15,610 nucleotides of DNA from Candidatus Pelagibacter sp. (GTDB lineage: Bacteria > Pseudomonadota > Alphaproteobacteria > Pelagibacterales > Pelagibacteraceae), in NCBI GenBank assembly GCA_028221385.1, contig JAOIRP010000013.1, positions 1 through 15,610 on the forward strand. The letters run 5' to 3'. The translations under genes and the position numbers were made by a program. Positions 15,261 through 15,610 of this stretch are shown in pieces. Below the pieces are notes generated by a model, which saw nothing but the letters and a program-made list of their open reading frames with translations, did no database searches and was not told where the DNA came from. Positions within the stretch are counted from its first letter, which is position 1. Each line of letters starts with the position of its first letter.

Positions 15261-15610
15261 CAGATAAATTAATTGTTAGAATTGCAGAGGGTCTTGGTAA
15301 TCAACTATTTATGTATGCTCACGCTTATGCTTTATCTAAAAAAATTAACTATAAATTATATATTGATAATGAAAGTGCTTATTTTAAAAAAAAAGATATA
15401 AAAAAATATGAACTTGATTATTTTAACATCTCTGCTGAAAATATTGATGATAATGAAAAATTTAACAATTATTTTCTTAATTTCAAAAGAAGTTTAAAAA
15501 AAAAGGTAGATTTTTTTTTACCTCATAAAAATTTTTTGATTGAAAAAAGAAATAAATTGAAACAAACAAAGTTTTATAATTATGATTTAAATAAATTATC
15601 TAATAAAGTA
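15257..15610 (+). CDS. GT11 alpha-1,2-fucosyltransferase-like protein (partial, 3' end outside window)
   Basis: An open frame of 118 codons starts at the ATG at 15257 and runs off the window end. It overlaps the GT2 stop by 4 bases (ATGA). The N-terminus MTDKLIVRIAEGLGNQLFMY matches the GT11 signature (usually GGLGNQLFQYA), the nucleotide-sugar loop of alpha-1,2-fucosyltransferases, followed by AHAYALSKKINYKLYIDNE and the typical KYELDYFNI segment. GT11 members transfer fucose from GDP-fucose, or in some bacteria other deoxysugars, to galactose-type acceptors. The usual length is about 280-300 residues, so more than half is missing, including the HxRxGD-type donor motif. GDP-fucose synthesis genes are not in the window, so the donor is inferred from family only. 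Confidence 0.85.
   Translation, partial: MTDKLIVRIAEGLGNQLFMYAHAYALSKKINYKLYIDNESAYFKKKDIKKYELDYFNISAENIDDNEKFNNYFLNFKRSLKKKVDFFLPHKNFLIEKRNKLKQTKFYNYDLNKLSNKV

Overview
This window looks like a piece of a small, streamlined, strongly AT-rich alphaproteobacterial genome, most likely SAR11/Pelagibacterales or a close relative. The reasons are the Lys/Asn/Ile-rich proteins, near-zero or negative spacing between genes, almost no recognisable Shine-Dalgarno sites, a small NDUFS4-type complex I protein (an alphaproteobacterial and mitochondrial trait), and the alphaproteobacterial orders holB-metG-tatD-MBL and glpX-recJ. The taxonomic call is inference; there is no rRNA here. No gene-free stretch reaches 300 bases; the longest gaps are under 100 bases.

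Region 1 (1-3970, + strand) is a housekeeping operon: the end of holB (clamp-loader delta' subunit, cut by the window edge), metG, tatD and a PhnP/RNase-Z-like metallo-beta-lactamase-fold hydrolase. It meets a minus-strand operon head-on with a 6-base overlap. Region 2 (3965-6191, - strand) reads, in transcription order, zinc-ribbon membrane protein, nhaA Na+/H+ antiporter and an exported glutathione-peroxidase-like enzyme.

Region 3 (6248-10288, + strand) starts with tRNA-Pro(TGG) and runs on with almost no gaps through an NDUFS4-like gene, a short SbmA/BacA-like peptide transporter, glpX (class II fructose-1,6-bisphosphatase) and recJ. Region 4 (10300-13350, + strand) starts with tRNA-Glu(TTC) and continues through a GIY-YIG protein, a short LpxA-like acyltransferase and a large two-domain glycosyltransferase. 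In both units the first ORF begins exactly 5 nt after the tRNA's encoded CCA end, so the protein genes seem to be read from tRNA promoters on mixed tRNA-mRNA transcripts.

Region 5 (13354-15610) continues the surface-glycan cluster with a minus-strand Gfo/Idh/MocA sugar dehydrogenase, then a plus-strand family 2 glycosyltransferase and the start of a GT11 (alpha-1,2-fucosyltransferase-like) gene cut by the window edge. From about 10419 onward the content changes from conserved housekeeping genes to accessory glycan genes, with tRNA-Glu at the boundary. This resembles a hypervariable cell-surface island. I found no CRISPR array, IS element, integrase or clearly new defence system; the most distinctive signals are the tRNA-led operons and the composition of the glycan cluster.
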